DNA of 64,000 nucleotides from Antedon bifida (lineage: Eukaryota; Echinodermata; Crinoidea; Comatulida; Antedonidae), in the NCBI GenBank assembly GCA_963402885.1, contig OY727095.1, positions 31,005,001 through 31,069,000 of the forward strand, given 5' to 3'. Positions within the stretch are counted from its first letter, which is position 1; each line of letters opens with the position of its first letter. A program made the position numbers and the translations under genes. Of the stretch, positions 34,603-47,900 are shown piece by piece. The notes below the pieces were generated by a model, which saw nothing but the letters and a program-made list of their open reading frames with translations, ran no database searches and was not told where the DNA came from.

Positions 34603-35146
34603 CTTAAAGATGTATTGTCCCTTGAAACACAAAAAAATGAAGGTCAGAATATTCTAAATTTAAATTGGCCATATCAAAGTAATATTAAAGTTATTCACTT
34701 TAAGTCGAAAATTCGAGCCAAAAACAACAATTTTACGTAATTAACAGCTAAATTAATTTGATTACATTTCGTCTGGAAAATCGTCGCGAGCGAAAGTAAA
34801 CAAAGATTTCAAACCATGATTATACATTATGCATGATGCTAATTAGGATTGTTTACAACTCGTCACGGTTGAGAAGGTGTTTTCACACAGATCGCGAGGA
34901 AGTTTTATGATTATGCATACAGAGTAGTCAAATAAGCGCGTTGCATTATGAGATAGAGTTTTCGACTGGAAGTCAAAGTTATTTTTTGAACCAAAAACGT
35001 CTGTATTTCAGTTAAATGATTTTTTTTTCGACTAATTTTTGGTGAAAGTTAATAACTATTATGATACTTCAAAATCACCCACTTTTTTTCGAAATTTTTT
35101 ATTTTTTATTTTTTTGGAATTTGACAAAGGGACAATACATCTTTAA
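34603..35146. mobile_element. TIR element (family B), long copy, 544 bp
   Basis: Near-perfect ends TTAAAGATGTATTGTCCC and GGGACAATACATCTTTAA. The interior is longer than and different from the other copies, with GTCTGGAAAATCGTCGCGAG and GATCGCGAGGAAGTTTTATG, so the family has variable cores between conserved ends. Located between the convergent PCED1 and DCTN1 genes. Confidence 0.88.
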
Positions 35147-35258
35147 AGCACACATTCTGCATATTACACCTAGGTCAACTAAAGGTTGGCGACATGGCTT
35201 TAAAATAGTTTGAAATGCCATACAGTATCTATAAAATAACCAAGGCAATTAACAATAG

Positions 35259-35430
35259 GATGCTGAACTCTGGAGATCAAAGGGTTTATCTGTGGCTGCA
35301 TCACAATCCGTTCCATGCCCCTTAACAGACACCGACACCGCGGAGAATACATACATAGTAAAGTACTGTTGGTATTTGTCGCAGCCAGACATAAGATCAA
35401 AGGACTGTTATGAGTTCGTATCTTGGAATA
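35259..35430. repeat. Dispersed repeat (family I), copy 2
   Basis: Contains GGAGATCAAAGGGTTTATCT, GTGGCTGC, AAAGTACTGTTGGTATTTG and AGATCAAAGGACTGTTATGA, clearly related to 19505-19682 and in the same orientation. It gives rise to a spurious minus-strand frame of 100 codons. Class unknown. Confidence 0.7.
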
Positions 35431-35812
35431 ATTAACAAAATGAACACGAATAGTATGTAGGCATGCTTTATTTTTGCAATAGTATATGACCATACATAAC
35501 ATTTAATTTAAGTGTCTATCCCATTTCTGTCAACAATGAAAAAGACAAGTGGGGCTACTAGAGTCACACAGGACCTCTACATATAAGTGGTGCACAATAT
35601 GTAATATAATAAAAAAAATAATGACTGCTTTATCACCAGTTAATATTGATATAATGAAACCCTTCAAATTAAGAAGGTATAAAAACAAAAAAATGATAAA
35701 TATAATATCCTAAAAACCAAGTAATTTTTTAAAAATTGGTTAAATAAAATTGAACATAAATAAACATGCAATCTTGCATTTTTAAATCTTAAAATACAGT
35801 ACCTCTACTACA
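35431..35812. other. Intergenic, downstream of DCTN1
   Basis: AT-rich; no exon or repeat recognised. Confidence 0.4.
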
Positions 35813-35818
35813 TTTATT
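35813..35818 (-). terminator. DCTN1 polyadenylation signal candidate
   Basis: TTTATT on the plus strand reads AATAAA on the transcript strand, about 100 bases after the DCTN1 stop codon. This is a plausible spacing for a short 3' UTR, but the evidence is only the hexamer. Confidence 0.5.
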
Positions 35819-35916
35819 TGGAGAATATATTAGCACGATCACATTTTGATTTAATATTACATCACATCAACATGTTTGGATATTTAAGGAAGTCACATGA
35901 TTAGCTAAAGGGAAAG

Positions 35917-38900
35917 TCACATGATCAGTCTAGAATGCAATTGTTGAAGCTGATGCGGTTGGAGGTTAATCGCCAAAGATTCCGCCTGTTGACCTTTAGT
36001 AACAGGAATAGAAATCTTGCCAATGCATGGGATATTGCTTTTCTCCATCTGAGCCTGTTGATGCAATACAATAATTACAAATTTTGTTTAAAAGTTAGCA
36101 TGGGGAATCACTAGTAAAGTAGGGTTTCTGGTACACAATCTATCTTGGTGTATACAACTTTATCGAGAACCACATTTTTGACAACATATTTAGATTTCCC
36201 TCTGTCAAGCTCGCCGTACAGGTCAAATTAGCAATTGAAATGAATGGGTATGTTAACAGAGAAAACTCATGAGGTAGATTTTGCTAAGCACACTTAAAGT
36301 CCCAGCAATTTGCGGCGGAATCATAACTCTCGCAATTTACATTATGTACATCATAAATACGTTATCAAAATATGGTCTCGATAAAGTTGTCCTTTAAATA
36401 CAATATTATTACTATTACGTGTACCAGCAGTTATTCATCTTTATACCACCAGAGGTCTAGACAAAGTATTTAGCCATCTCTACTGTATACTAAAATTTGT
36501 CTTCAAATGTGCAGCAATACAGTACCCGATTGACACACACAACACAAATGCAAGAAATTGTTACATGGATATCTCCCAGGATAATTTACAATAACCGTTC
36601 TATATTGTCACACACTAGTTTATGATAGTGTAATATAAACGTCTCAATAGAAATGTATGTGCAAATAATACTGTGTAAAATTGTTGTGTGAATTGGGTAC
36701 AAGACAAACAAAGAAAAATTGAATCCTTACCTTGGTGTATTGGGGTATTGTAAAGGCGCAAAAATCGGTTTGAACTTTAGCACCTGGCTTCAACTTTGTT
36801 ATAGTCTTCTGCATCTCTCCTTGGAGCTAAACATAATGCATAACATACACATTTATTTTATCAATATCCTCCCTATGTTAAGCTATGTCTACACTATCAA
36901 AGTTTGACAAAAAAAAAGTGCCCAAATATGGTAGTGTTATGCTTAAATATCATCGTGTCCATATATGGGCACATCACAAAGTTCAAAGTATATTGATTAA
37001 AACGTTGAGAAACTCAACAGTTCTTTTCAAAACTATGTGGTGTACCGCAAACTTGATAATATAATTACTCCGGTCATTTTTGGATCAAACATGTACGGAA
37101 AAATACTCCCAATGCAGCTAGTAATCAGCGCAAAGTTATGTGTTTCATTAAGAAAGACATTTAAGATAATTTAAGTGCAATTTTTTTCTTTAGCTGAAAA
37201 AGCCATTTAAACTTATGCCAGTTAGAACAGTAGTATTTGAAAACAATAATTATAAAATATATTTTATTTACAAACCTTGATCAAATTATCATTCAGCTCA
37301 TTGAGTCTGATGGCGTTAGCAGCCAACTGGTTGACAGGCCTTGCCTTGGCAACAACAGGTACAACTCCTGGCTTTCTATGGGTGATGTCGATTACTTTTG
37401 GGCAAACACTCAATACCTGTACTTCCTATATGAATGGTAAAATATACGAAAGATGATTAAAATATTGTACTAACTTAGTAGTTATTAATGATAAAAGCAT
37501 GCAGTAAACGTCAACACTTTTATTATTATTTTATTACATTGCGTGATCTAGAGTGTCCAGTCAGCAGCGGTAATACAATCTATATGTATACTACATCCAG
37601 GGTATGGTTATCATGGCAACCAGTAGCAGTAAACAATAATATGAATATTTTTAGTAAGTTTCTCACTTTCAAGAGCAATAGGCCTAGGTCTAGTCCTGAG
37701 TAGGTAGGCCTTGGCTTAGCTTTTTTTTTACAAATCTGCAAATTGAAGTTTGCATAATTCAAACTATTTATGCCAGTCTCATTAGATTTGACTTAGGTGG
37801 AGTGAACTGTATACACACGATTATTAGATATCTGTACAGGTAAAGCACTGTTTATGTAATGAACACCCATGTTAATAATACTATTTGCATCATCATGGGA
37901 CTGCTGACTCTTGTAGTTACAGTAATCGTACTACTTTAGCAGTCCCTGACCAATTCATCTTTGTACATGGTATATTATGTTTTGTTGGTCAAATAAATAA
38001 ATGAAATGAAATCAGTGGGACATGTTACACAGTATTTAGCAGTGCATCACAAGTTTATTTATTTGATATGTTTCAGTAGCACTCACAAAAACTGAGGTGA
38101 GGTCAAATATAAACATCAAAAACAAAACAACAAAAAGTACATAATATAGTGATCATGATTTCTAATATCACCATGTGGTCCTATCCCTCTGGCACGGCAG
38201 GGTGTGTTTCTTTCTTTGATGTATACAGGTGCAATCATTTGTTTTTATTACCTTTGTTTTAATCCTTTAGTAATCCACTTAAAATTTAGTTATCTATCAT
38301 AATCATTAATTCACAGGTCTTTTAATCTGCCTGGTAACAGGATTGACCAATAAGTGCTAGCCTAAAGCTGGCCAGCAACAAACTGTCCATTTGCCTGCCA
38401 AGCTTTGAGTTTAAATCAATTGTTTTTTTTTTATATTCTCTGAACTACACAAGTTTATCACTGTATTTTTGTTTTATTTTTATGTATTTGCATATATTTA
38501 GTATGCAAGTATTTAGTTAAAGAAAGAATGTTCCCTTTTTTTAATGAATGCGCCAACTGTTAGTTATAAAGTTCAAATAAATAATTTTATGGATATTTGC
38601 TCTTTGTTTAAGAATTCAGAATTGAATTCTGCCAAGTTGGAAACCTTGAAAGAACACTTAAGCTCTGCCTACACCATCAATTTTTATGTGACAAAAAAAT
38701 GTGATGTGCCCATATATGGACATGATGATGTCATGTTACTACAATATTTAAGCATACCACTACCATTGGGACATCACACTAGTTTGATAGTGTAGACAGA
38801 AATTTAAACATGTTGCAAAAAGTTTAAACCATTCTTACCGATAGTAGAGTTCTAGTCTTTCTATTGAGCTGCATCAAATCGGCATCAGGTTTAGCAGTAA

Positions 38901-41900
38901 TATCTTGCTCTTTTGCAGTTGGTGAACCTGTTTGTGGGTCAAAGGTTACAAATCCTGTCGGGCTAGCAAGACCTATTGGCTTCTTGGGTACGTTCAGTGG
39001 TTCAAGACCGTCCATTATTACCTAATAATAAATAATGAAACTTTTTTATATACATTTTATTTGGCTTTCATTAGTGTAATAAAATAGCTGATGCAGACTA
39101 TAGCTTTATGACATAAATGTATTATAGAACAAACTTACTCGTAACTTTTCTCCTTTCATTGTTCGGTTCTCTGCTCGTACATATCTGAGGGCTTCACGTA
39201 AACTGTCAATCTGTAGTATATATGATGATTATAGAAGCAAATTTAATCATACAAAATTACGCTTTATAGTTACTGTGAATTGAGAAACAACTAATACTAC
39301 CTTAGGCAATATAATTTTTTTAATGATTTGAACCTACCTTCTGTAGAAGTAGAGGCGAGTCCTTAACCGCAGCGCCACCAACAAAGCCAGCGGATCCGCC
39401 AGTAGTTCCTATTTAAAAAAATGTCAACAAATGTATTCATATTGTCGAGACAGGAATTTAAAGAATTGGCGACATTTTTGTCAGATCAAAAACTTCTTGC
39501 TTCAGAACTACACACTTTTGCATACCATATATAATCCTAAAAATGTAATTTCTTTTGACGAATTATGAAATGAAATATTAAAATTAGTTTAATCTAAGTT
39601 AAAACACACTTCAATGCTGTTATACTAATGCTTAAGCTCTGTCTACACTATCAATGTGACACTAAAAATGTGATGTAACCATATATGGACATGATGATGT
39701 CATATCACTACCATATTTGGGCACATCACTCTTTTTTCGTCAACTAGTTTGATAGTGTAGACAGAGCTTTACTCTTGGATTCAATGATGAAACATGTTGA
39801 TTAAATCAGATGATGATAATGATAGCTGTGACAACGAGTGACGAAACCTGTTGATTAAATCAGATGATGATGATGATGATGATAGTGACAATGTGTGACG
39901 AAAACCTGTTTAGTTGATTAAATCAGGATTCTGTAATTATTCAAGGAAACTAAAATCACTCCATGCCAATTAATTGATTCCTTAAAAAGCCTCTGAAACA
40001 GTTAACTAAAAACAACACAACAATCAAATCTACTAATCTTTCAAAATATTGTAAAGCCAATATTTTCTACTTTTGCTGACTACGGAGGCTTTACTTACAT
40101 AGTAGCATTTTATTAGAAGAAAGAAAAAATCCTATGATTGAAATCTGTATCCCTAAGTTGAGAAAGCAAGCAACAAAGCTATGTTTTGTTAATGCCATGC
40201 AAGCTTATCACACTTATACCTTCCATATATAATTTTGCCTCAGCTAGCAATTTTTCCATTGTATCTATAGAAATTGTTCATCAAATAAAATACATAATTA
40301 TGCAATCGTACTGTATTGTATGTTGCCTGTGGTTTAAGCATTAAACCCATTTATGTCACCATAAATATCTACATATATACAACATCTACACCTCTACATC
40401 AACAAGTATATCTGAAAGCTGTCTGCACTATCAAATTTTTTGTGACAACAAAATGTGATGTGTCATATCACTACCATATTTAAGCATATCACTACCATAT
40501 TTGAGAATATCAGTACCATATTTGGGCACATCACACTTTTTTTTGTCAAACTAGTTTGATAGTGTAGACAGAACTTAAGTCGCTTCCTAATTGTCTCACC
40601 TGAACCAATGCCTCCTGACATCATGGCAGCAACAGATGAGGACGATGTTCTGGTTATGCCTTCAAACAATGTTTTCTTTGAGAGTGTTGTAAGCCGTTGC
40701 TTCAACTCTCCTTTCTCTTTCTCCAGAGCGTCAATATCAACCTGCATGTGGTCCAGAGTTTCTTCAAACTCTCTGTAAAAGAGCATAACAGTTTGATGGG
40801 CAATGCTTTTATATAAGTAAGTCAAGGTGGTGATAACCGTTACTTTTATTTCAACAAACATTTCTACTGTAATACAAATAAACTAGTATTTTTATAAATT
40901 AACCATCAGGATTTTGAAATAGGGGGCAGGGGGAGGGGCCAGGGTGAAATGAAAGGCTGAGCTTAATATGATGTCGTATCTTTTGCATTACAATTTGCAA
41001 ATTTTAGGGGGGCACCCTTGGATCCGCCCCTGGCTATCACTTAACGTGTAGTTGGTGGTTATGATACTGATCCCAGAGTGTACAAATCCTATCTAGACTC
41101 AATTATCTAGAGCATCTTGTGTGTGTGTGTTAGTGTTGAATGGGCTGTTACCTTTTGTGAGCTTGACTAAATTTGCAATAATTTGAATATGGTCAAATAG
41201 TTGATAAAATAAAAATGAAATTGAATAAAGAAATAATACATACTTTTCTTTTTTCTTTATAAGGTCATCCTTATCCTTTATTTTAGATTCGATCTTTCTC
41301 ACTCTTTCATCACTTTCTTTATTGGCATTCTCCAGTTTCTTCTCAATTAATCCGAGACGTACAGCCGAGGCACTAACCTCTTCTTGCTAAAAGAATTTTT
41401 TTAATGGAAATGTATACAATACTACAGTTACATTCTTAATTTTACAATTAAACTTTTATTTATCAAGTCAAAATCTTACAATATTGAGATATGTTTTGTA
41501 CCTTAGTAGAATCATTAAATAATACAAAGTGATAAATATTTAAATAAATGATAATACAAGTCTTTTTAAGTTTTGATTAAATAAATTGCATGCCATATAC
41601 AGTGTTCTGAAATGGTTTGTGGAAATTGTTTTCTGTGTCGGTCTAGCCCTTCCTGATCTGCTAACAATAATGTCCGAGCTTAATGGGTGGGATGAGTCTC
41701 ATATAATTGAGTTAATTTTCTTAATCAAGCCTTGATTTCTCTATATTTTCAGTGATAAAACTCACCTTCAGTTTTAACAGTCGTTTCAGATCTTTCATTT
41801 CCGATTCTCTTGTTTCGAGTTTGTGTCCAAGGCCATCAGAGTCGCATATCTCGTTCTTGACCTTGATAGCACGACGGGAAATCGGCGGTTGGATGTTGTC

Positions 41901-44900
41901 ACGCGGGATATTGGAATCGTACAAACCCTCCTGCATCGCTTTACTTACTTGACTCATCACCACCATTGCTTTCATCGCAGAATCTCTAAAAGTTGAAATT
42001 GGAAACGTTCATTTCTGTACTAACTACTATTGAAGAAAACTAAACAAAATTCTTGGTACCCAACAGAACATATAACACAAGAATCTCCTGTTCGTCGAAG
42101 CGCGTAACATTTTTGAAAGGTAATGACTGAATTTTACTATATTTTTCATTACTATAATGTATATTCCTGTACAGAGACCTGAGCCCTCTATAGTAAGTAA
42201 TAGTTTTGCCTTTCTAGTTTGGAGAGGGCGCTGTGAAAATGGCTCTGTGAAATGGCGGCGAACAGTGTGACCTTACGACCCTATACTTCTGATACAGTGT
42301 TTTGAACGCAAATTGACGAACAGGAGATTCTTTATATGTATTTATATGTTATATGTTCTTTGCCTAAACTAGCAAAAACCAGAAAGACGATTTTTGAAAT
42401 ATTGCAATTAGAATAATATGAAGATTGGTATAAGATAGGTCGGAAAACCAATCAAAACCAGAAGAAGAGTGCTGTTTGAAATAGCAGCAGACCCAGAAGT
42501 AAGAGAACAAGCTGTCCAATCTCTTTTGTGCATTTCAATTCTTTTTCTGTTGGTTCACAGATTTTTAATTTCCTCAAACTATCAACTCAATTAAAATTAC
42601 AGGTATATATCTATCTCACCTGAAACTCTGGTAGGGTCCTTTGTCTATTTTACCATATGCTACATCAGAAGATTTTTCAGCTAGTTTCTCAAGTTTCTTA
42701 ACTGGTATTCCCTCCGCATCTAAAACAATAAAACAAATACTTTTAATATTCAAAGAATACATCAGTTTATGGTCATGGGGATATGTTGTTTAATACTTAC
42801 TGCTTGTAAACTACAAATCAAATATCACGTAATTACTTACAAAAGATTAAAATATTTTTCACATTTTTTTTTTAAAATATTACACATTTTCTGCTAAATG
42901 TCACAGAATAATTATTTTCCCTATTACCTTTGATCACAAACTATTTAATTACTGTATTTTCTAAGTTAGTTGTCTTTACTCCATGGTTGCTAGTTATTAT
43001 ATTGTTAAGTGCTTTGGTATACTGTATAATATGATATAAATTTTGTTAATTAACTGAGCTAAATATTTACATAACTAAATAGTAAAGTGCACTGTCATCC
43101 GAGCTTTATTATTTTCCTTTAGCTATAATGTTTAAGCTGATGTGAGTGTGAGAGTCCCTTACACATTGGTATCATTCAAGTGTACAAAACAGTCAGTGAT
43201 TACGATGACAACTTAATTCTATAAATCTTTGCCTGCTGCCCTCTACAGTTTTATACAATTTTAACCATTATGCACAAAGTTATAAATTTCTCATTTCACA
43301 CATAAATATTAAGATATCAAACTGGTATTAATTTCTGTCTACACTATCAACCTAGTTTGACAAAAAAAAGTGTGATGTGTCCAAATATAGTAGTGATATA
43401 CTCAAATATAGTAGTGATATGACATCATCATGTCCATATATGGGCACATCACATTTTTTTGTTACAAAAGGTTTTACAGAGTACTTGTTTACAAGCTCTA
43501 AGCATCTAGTAACGTATGCATACTAATATAAATTTCAATTTGTGAATCTCTACCATAGTCAGGCATAAAAAACAAAATGGAACGTTCGATAGTTGAACAA
43601 TTCAAGGGGTGTTGATAAACATAATAACATAATGCATTTTTTATTTCTAGCAATAATTAAATAAACATTACGAAGGCGATAGTATTCTACCTTTGAGTCA
43701 AAGGCTTTAGAAAGGTCGTAGAAAGCAGGCTAGGTGATTCTACAGTAAATCCCCAAATGATGAACTAGCTAAAGTCCATAAGTCAGAAACATAACAACAT
43801 GGATTGAACCTGCTTATTAAGGACAATCAATAGGCAGTAAAATTGTGTTCAAGTCATTAAAGACGAACTAGATTTCCTCAAGTGCTTTACGGATGAGAAA
43901 TCCAGATCGGAGGTTAAATACACTGGAGGATTTCTCTTATATAAAAGTCAAATACATCTAGGTTAGAAGTTAATGTATAATTCAAGGCACTAATGAACTT
44001 TGTAAATCCGGACAGATTCACAAGTGATCACCAATTTAAGAGGTAAATTGCTTAAAGTAGTTGAGCAATTAACAGCATGTACTAATGGGACTTGTTTGAG
44101 TGCAAAGGAATGTAGTAACATTGTACACAGTATAATTGGAAGTTGGGGCACTCTCCAATTGGGTACGACATCAAATAAAATGCCACCCTTCTGAGGCGTA
44201 TTTGATATAATAATAATAATAATAAATTATAGTAGATTTATATTATTATTAATTATATTAATATATCTATACATTTTGTAATACTCACAACCGTCCATGG
44301 TTAAATCATCAACACACAAAAAAGTGCTCATTCAATTTGCAATATACCATGAGTGAAAACAATAGAGTACATTGATGGTCAATATTCCATTTTGTATAAT
44401 TAAGTAAATAATAAGTCAATTAAAATAATATGTAACAAATATAAAGCATTTGTAAAAATCATTTTAATTGTACAGAATCTACAAATAAGTTTGAATAAAG
44501 AAACATTGTAGTGATGTATGTATGTTTCTGTCTGCCTGACTACAATACAGTACCTGTATATTTACCAATTTGTCATTGTCCTCTGCAGACAAGCTTATTA
44601 AATTTTCATCTAGTCTATGTGTGCTAAGTTTATTTATATTTGATTATTCTAATCGGTGCCTCTACATATAAATTTTTTAATAACAAAACTAAACATTAAC
44701 AAGAATCGAATACATAATATAGTCGTTTCAGCGAAAAGCGGGGTCTTTGAATAAGCACTGTTAAAGTAACTGTTTACAGCGGTATTCTAATTTCAATACA
44801 AAAATTACTGATAAAAAAAAGATTGTATTAAAAACTAAAACATATATTTCCAGATGACATGTAAATGTACTTTAAATGACAACTTTGTAAAGAGTGCCCT

Positions 44901-47900
44901 CGCTCTAAATTGTGTGTAAACAAGTGTTTTGTTCCGGTCAAATCTGAAACCTTTGCTCCGCAGTTAATTTTAATTAAAGCCTGCAACACTATTCTTGGTT
45001 TATTGACCTGGTTATTAGTTCATAGGTGAAACATTAGGATACCAGTGATGTTAACTCAGTTTACATCCTTAGCAATTGATACATCAGAGCACGCTCAGAC
45101 ACGGCAGACGTAAACAATCATCTGTGTGCACTTTGAAGCTCACTTTAACCCGCATTTGCACTTTGTTTCAACTTTTGACCTGACCGAAGCCAAAGGCACT
45201 AAGGATGGCTGGTGTTTCTTTACACGTTAATGAGTAGCCAGCTTATTATAGTTGGAGTGAACCCGGGGGTCAGAGTACTTTCCGCTTCTCGTACCCCCGA
45301 CTGACAGTAATACAGGTCTCTCAAGCAGAATTTAATTGCAATTTTTCTCACCACATTAATTTTGACTAATTAAACTCAATCTGATGGTGGATGAAATATG
45401 AGCCAATTTTATGCATGAGTACACATCTTTACAAATGGCATAGGCTTATTATTAAGTAAGAGCTCTTGTCAAAATCTAAGCTGTTTGTCAATACCTTAAA
45501 ACTGGAAGAATGGATTACAATTGCACTGTTTTCGCTTGTCACGCAATCCTTATAACAAAGCAGTTATTGTTATCAAATATGAGATGCAAAGAAACAGAAA
45601 AACAGTCATATATTAATCAAATATTCAGTGATACAATATTTAAAATTATGGAAATATTAATTCATTATCATTATATAATTGTTTATTAATGCTTATTCAT
45701 ATAAAGTTCATGAAATGTATGCCATACCTTGCAACATATCACAGTATTTTATAATTCAGTTATTCACTACCTAATTCAATTATCGAATTCCATAAATTAT
45801 AGTCTCACGCAAACTAAAGTCATTAATATGATCATAAATTTTCAACAACAAAAAACAAAATTGGGCTGCTACACTGAACTTTTAAATTTTCTAATAAGTT
45901 GATATTAAACATATATTAAACTCAGTTATTGAACTGTAATAGAATAGAAGCCTATAAATGCGGTTTGTCATATAACATAAAATGTCTTGGTTTAAAACTA
46001 ATCAAACAATGTACTCCGTGGTTTATGGCTTGATAATCAAATTAGAAACTATTCTGAGAAAAACCACAACTGAAACTTAATTTCTAGATCATACCATTTT
46101 CCACATGGGTTAAACCTTAAAAAGCATTTCCTTATTTTCAACTAATTTGAAGTGCAAATCCCTTTTAGAAAAATGGACTTGACTCAAAATTGTTCTCCAC
46201 TACTACTATATTTTTAGAATATCATTTCAGACTATACCATTATTTTTAAGGTATTTCTTTGTGAATAATTACATAATATATCTTTACAGATTCAAAGTTA
46301 CCCTATCAAAAAATGAGCATGACTCAATTTATTTATCTTTATCATAAATTGTATTTATTGTATTTTGGCCGACGTCTGGCGCCAACGACAATGCCAATTA
46401 ATTTTTTATTTATTTTTTGAATAATGGATGAAACTAAGCCAGATATATATATCTGTTTATAAAGCCTATCATTGATCAAGGGCTTCTCTCGTCCAGTGTA
46501 CCTTAAGCAGAGGAGGCATAAGCAGAGGAAAGGCATGAGTTAATACATCTGAGGCAGATACTAGATGCAAGGGCTGCCATAAGAGTCAGCAGTGCTGGTT
46601 TCAAATGCCTAATGGGACCAGTGGAAATATTAATTTATATGGACAAAAACATTACCAACATTACAATTCAATTATGTAGTTTAAATTACGTCAGAGTAGC
46701 GCAAAACATCTGACCAATAGTTTAAATCTGTTAGTTGGAAATAAAGAAGTATCTTATAATAATCTTCAGCAGCATTTGTATTCAAAGTCGCAATATTTTT
46801 TAATTGTAAATAAAATGATACTTGACTGGTCACTGAACTTTATATTACTTCATATTTTTATTATTGTAGTTGAAAAGCAGGTCGTTAGATAACCTTATGT
46901 AAAAAATTGAAGCTAAAAAACATTTAAAAGTGCATTTCTCAGGTCATACCATTTATGGGTAGGGTCGTTTAAATATTTTAAAATGAAATGGAATAGGCTA
47001 AAAAATATCTACTGTGATTAAATATCTAACTCAGGTCTATGTCTTTTTAACTTGTTATGATTAGGGGCAGGGATAGATGATACCTAATTGAGAAAAACAG
47101 GGTGAACCTATATCCACATTAGATAGGGCTTCTCTTTTGATCCATGATTTTTTTAATTTTCTGCTCTTTTTTTGTAATAAAAATTAAATAAAATTAATTA
47201 TAAACATTTGCAGTAATACATTTATGGAAATCATAACACAGTTGTTTAAAAAATATATATAAAGAAAAAAAATATTACAAATTCTAAAAATAGAATTAGC
47301 AAGAGCCTATAGTACAATTTTAGGGTCTATATTACAGAAGATGAATAAAATTTTGAATCAAAATGGCTCGCTTCCATGTGTTTTTATATTATCCAGTAAA
47401 AACAAAGAATAATACGTTTATTTGCAGTCATTGTAGTACATTGCAGCCATTCTACATTGAATGTATGCCTAAACTAACAACTTACAAAATATTAATTACT
47501 TTTTTAATTAACGAGAATTATGAATGCCACATTGTAAACATATTCAATGTATTTAATGAATACAAATTATAATAATGTAAAGCTGAGAAAAGTGTATACG
47601 GTTCATTCTACTTATTCGGTGCAACAAGTCTACGACGACGCCAGGTTAAACATGGCATAGGCCTTTACATGACCTTGGTGTGTACTCTAAAAGGCCACGA
47701 GCCGCTGTTAAATAATATTGACATTAGAACAGTACATTTACTGGACTAGGCTTGTCTTTCCCTGACAGATATGGTTATACCTTTGTCAATGAACTGAATG
47801 CCCTCCGGTTATAAATTAACTACTAAACCAAAGAGAAAAAAAAGAAGAAAATGGAACAATCTAAGTATGAAAATTTAGAATCTTTACAAATAAATTTAAT

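Noticed and set aside
40415-40578. CRISPR-like array from the regularly spaced CATATCACTACCATATTT units
   Set aside because: The units are contiguous tandem duplications inside a MITE in a eukaryotic intron, without spacers.
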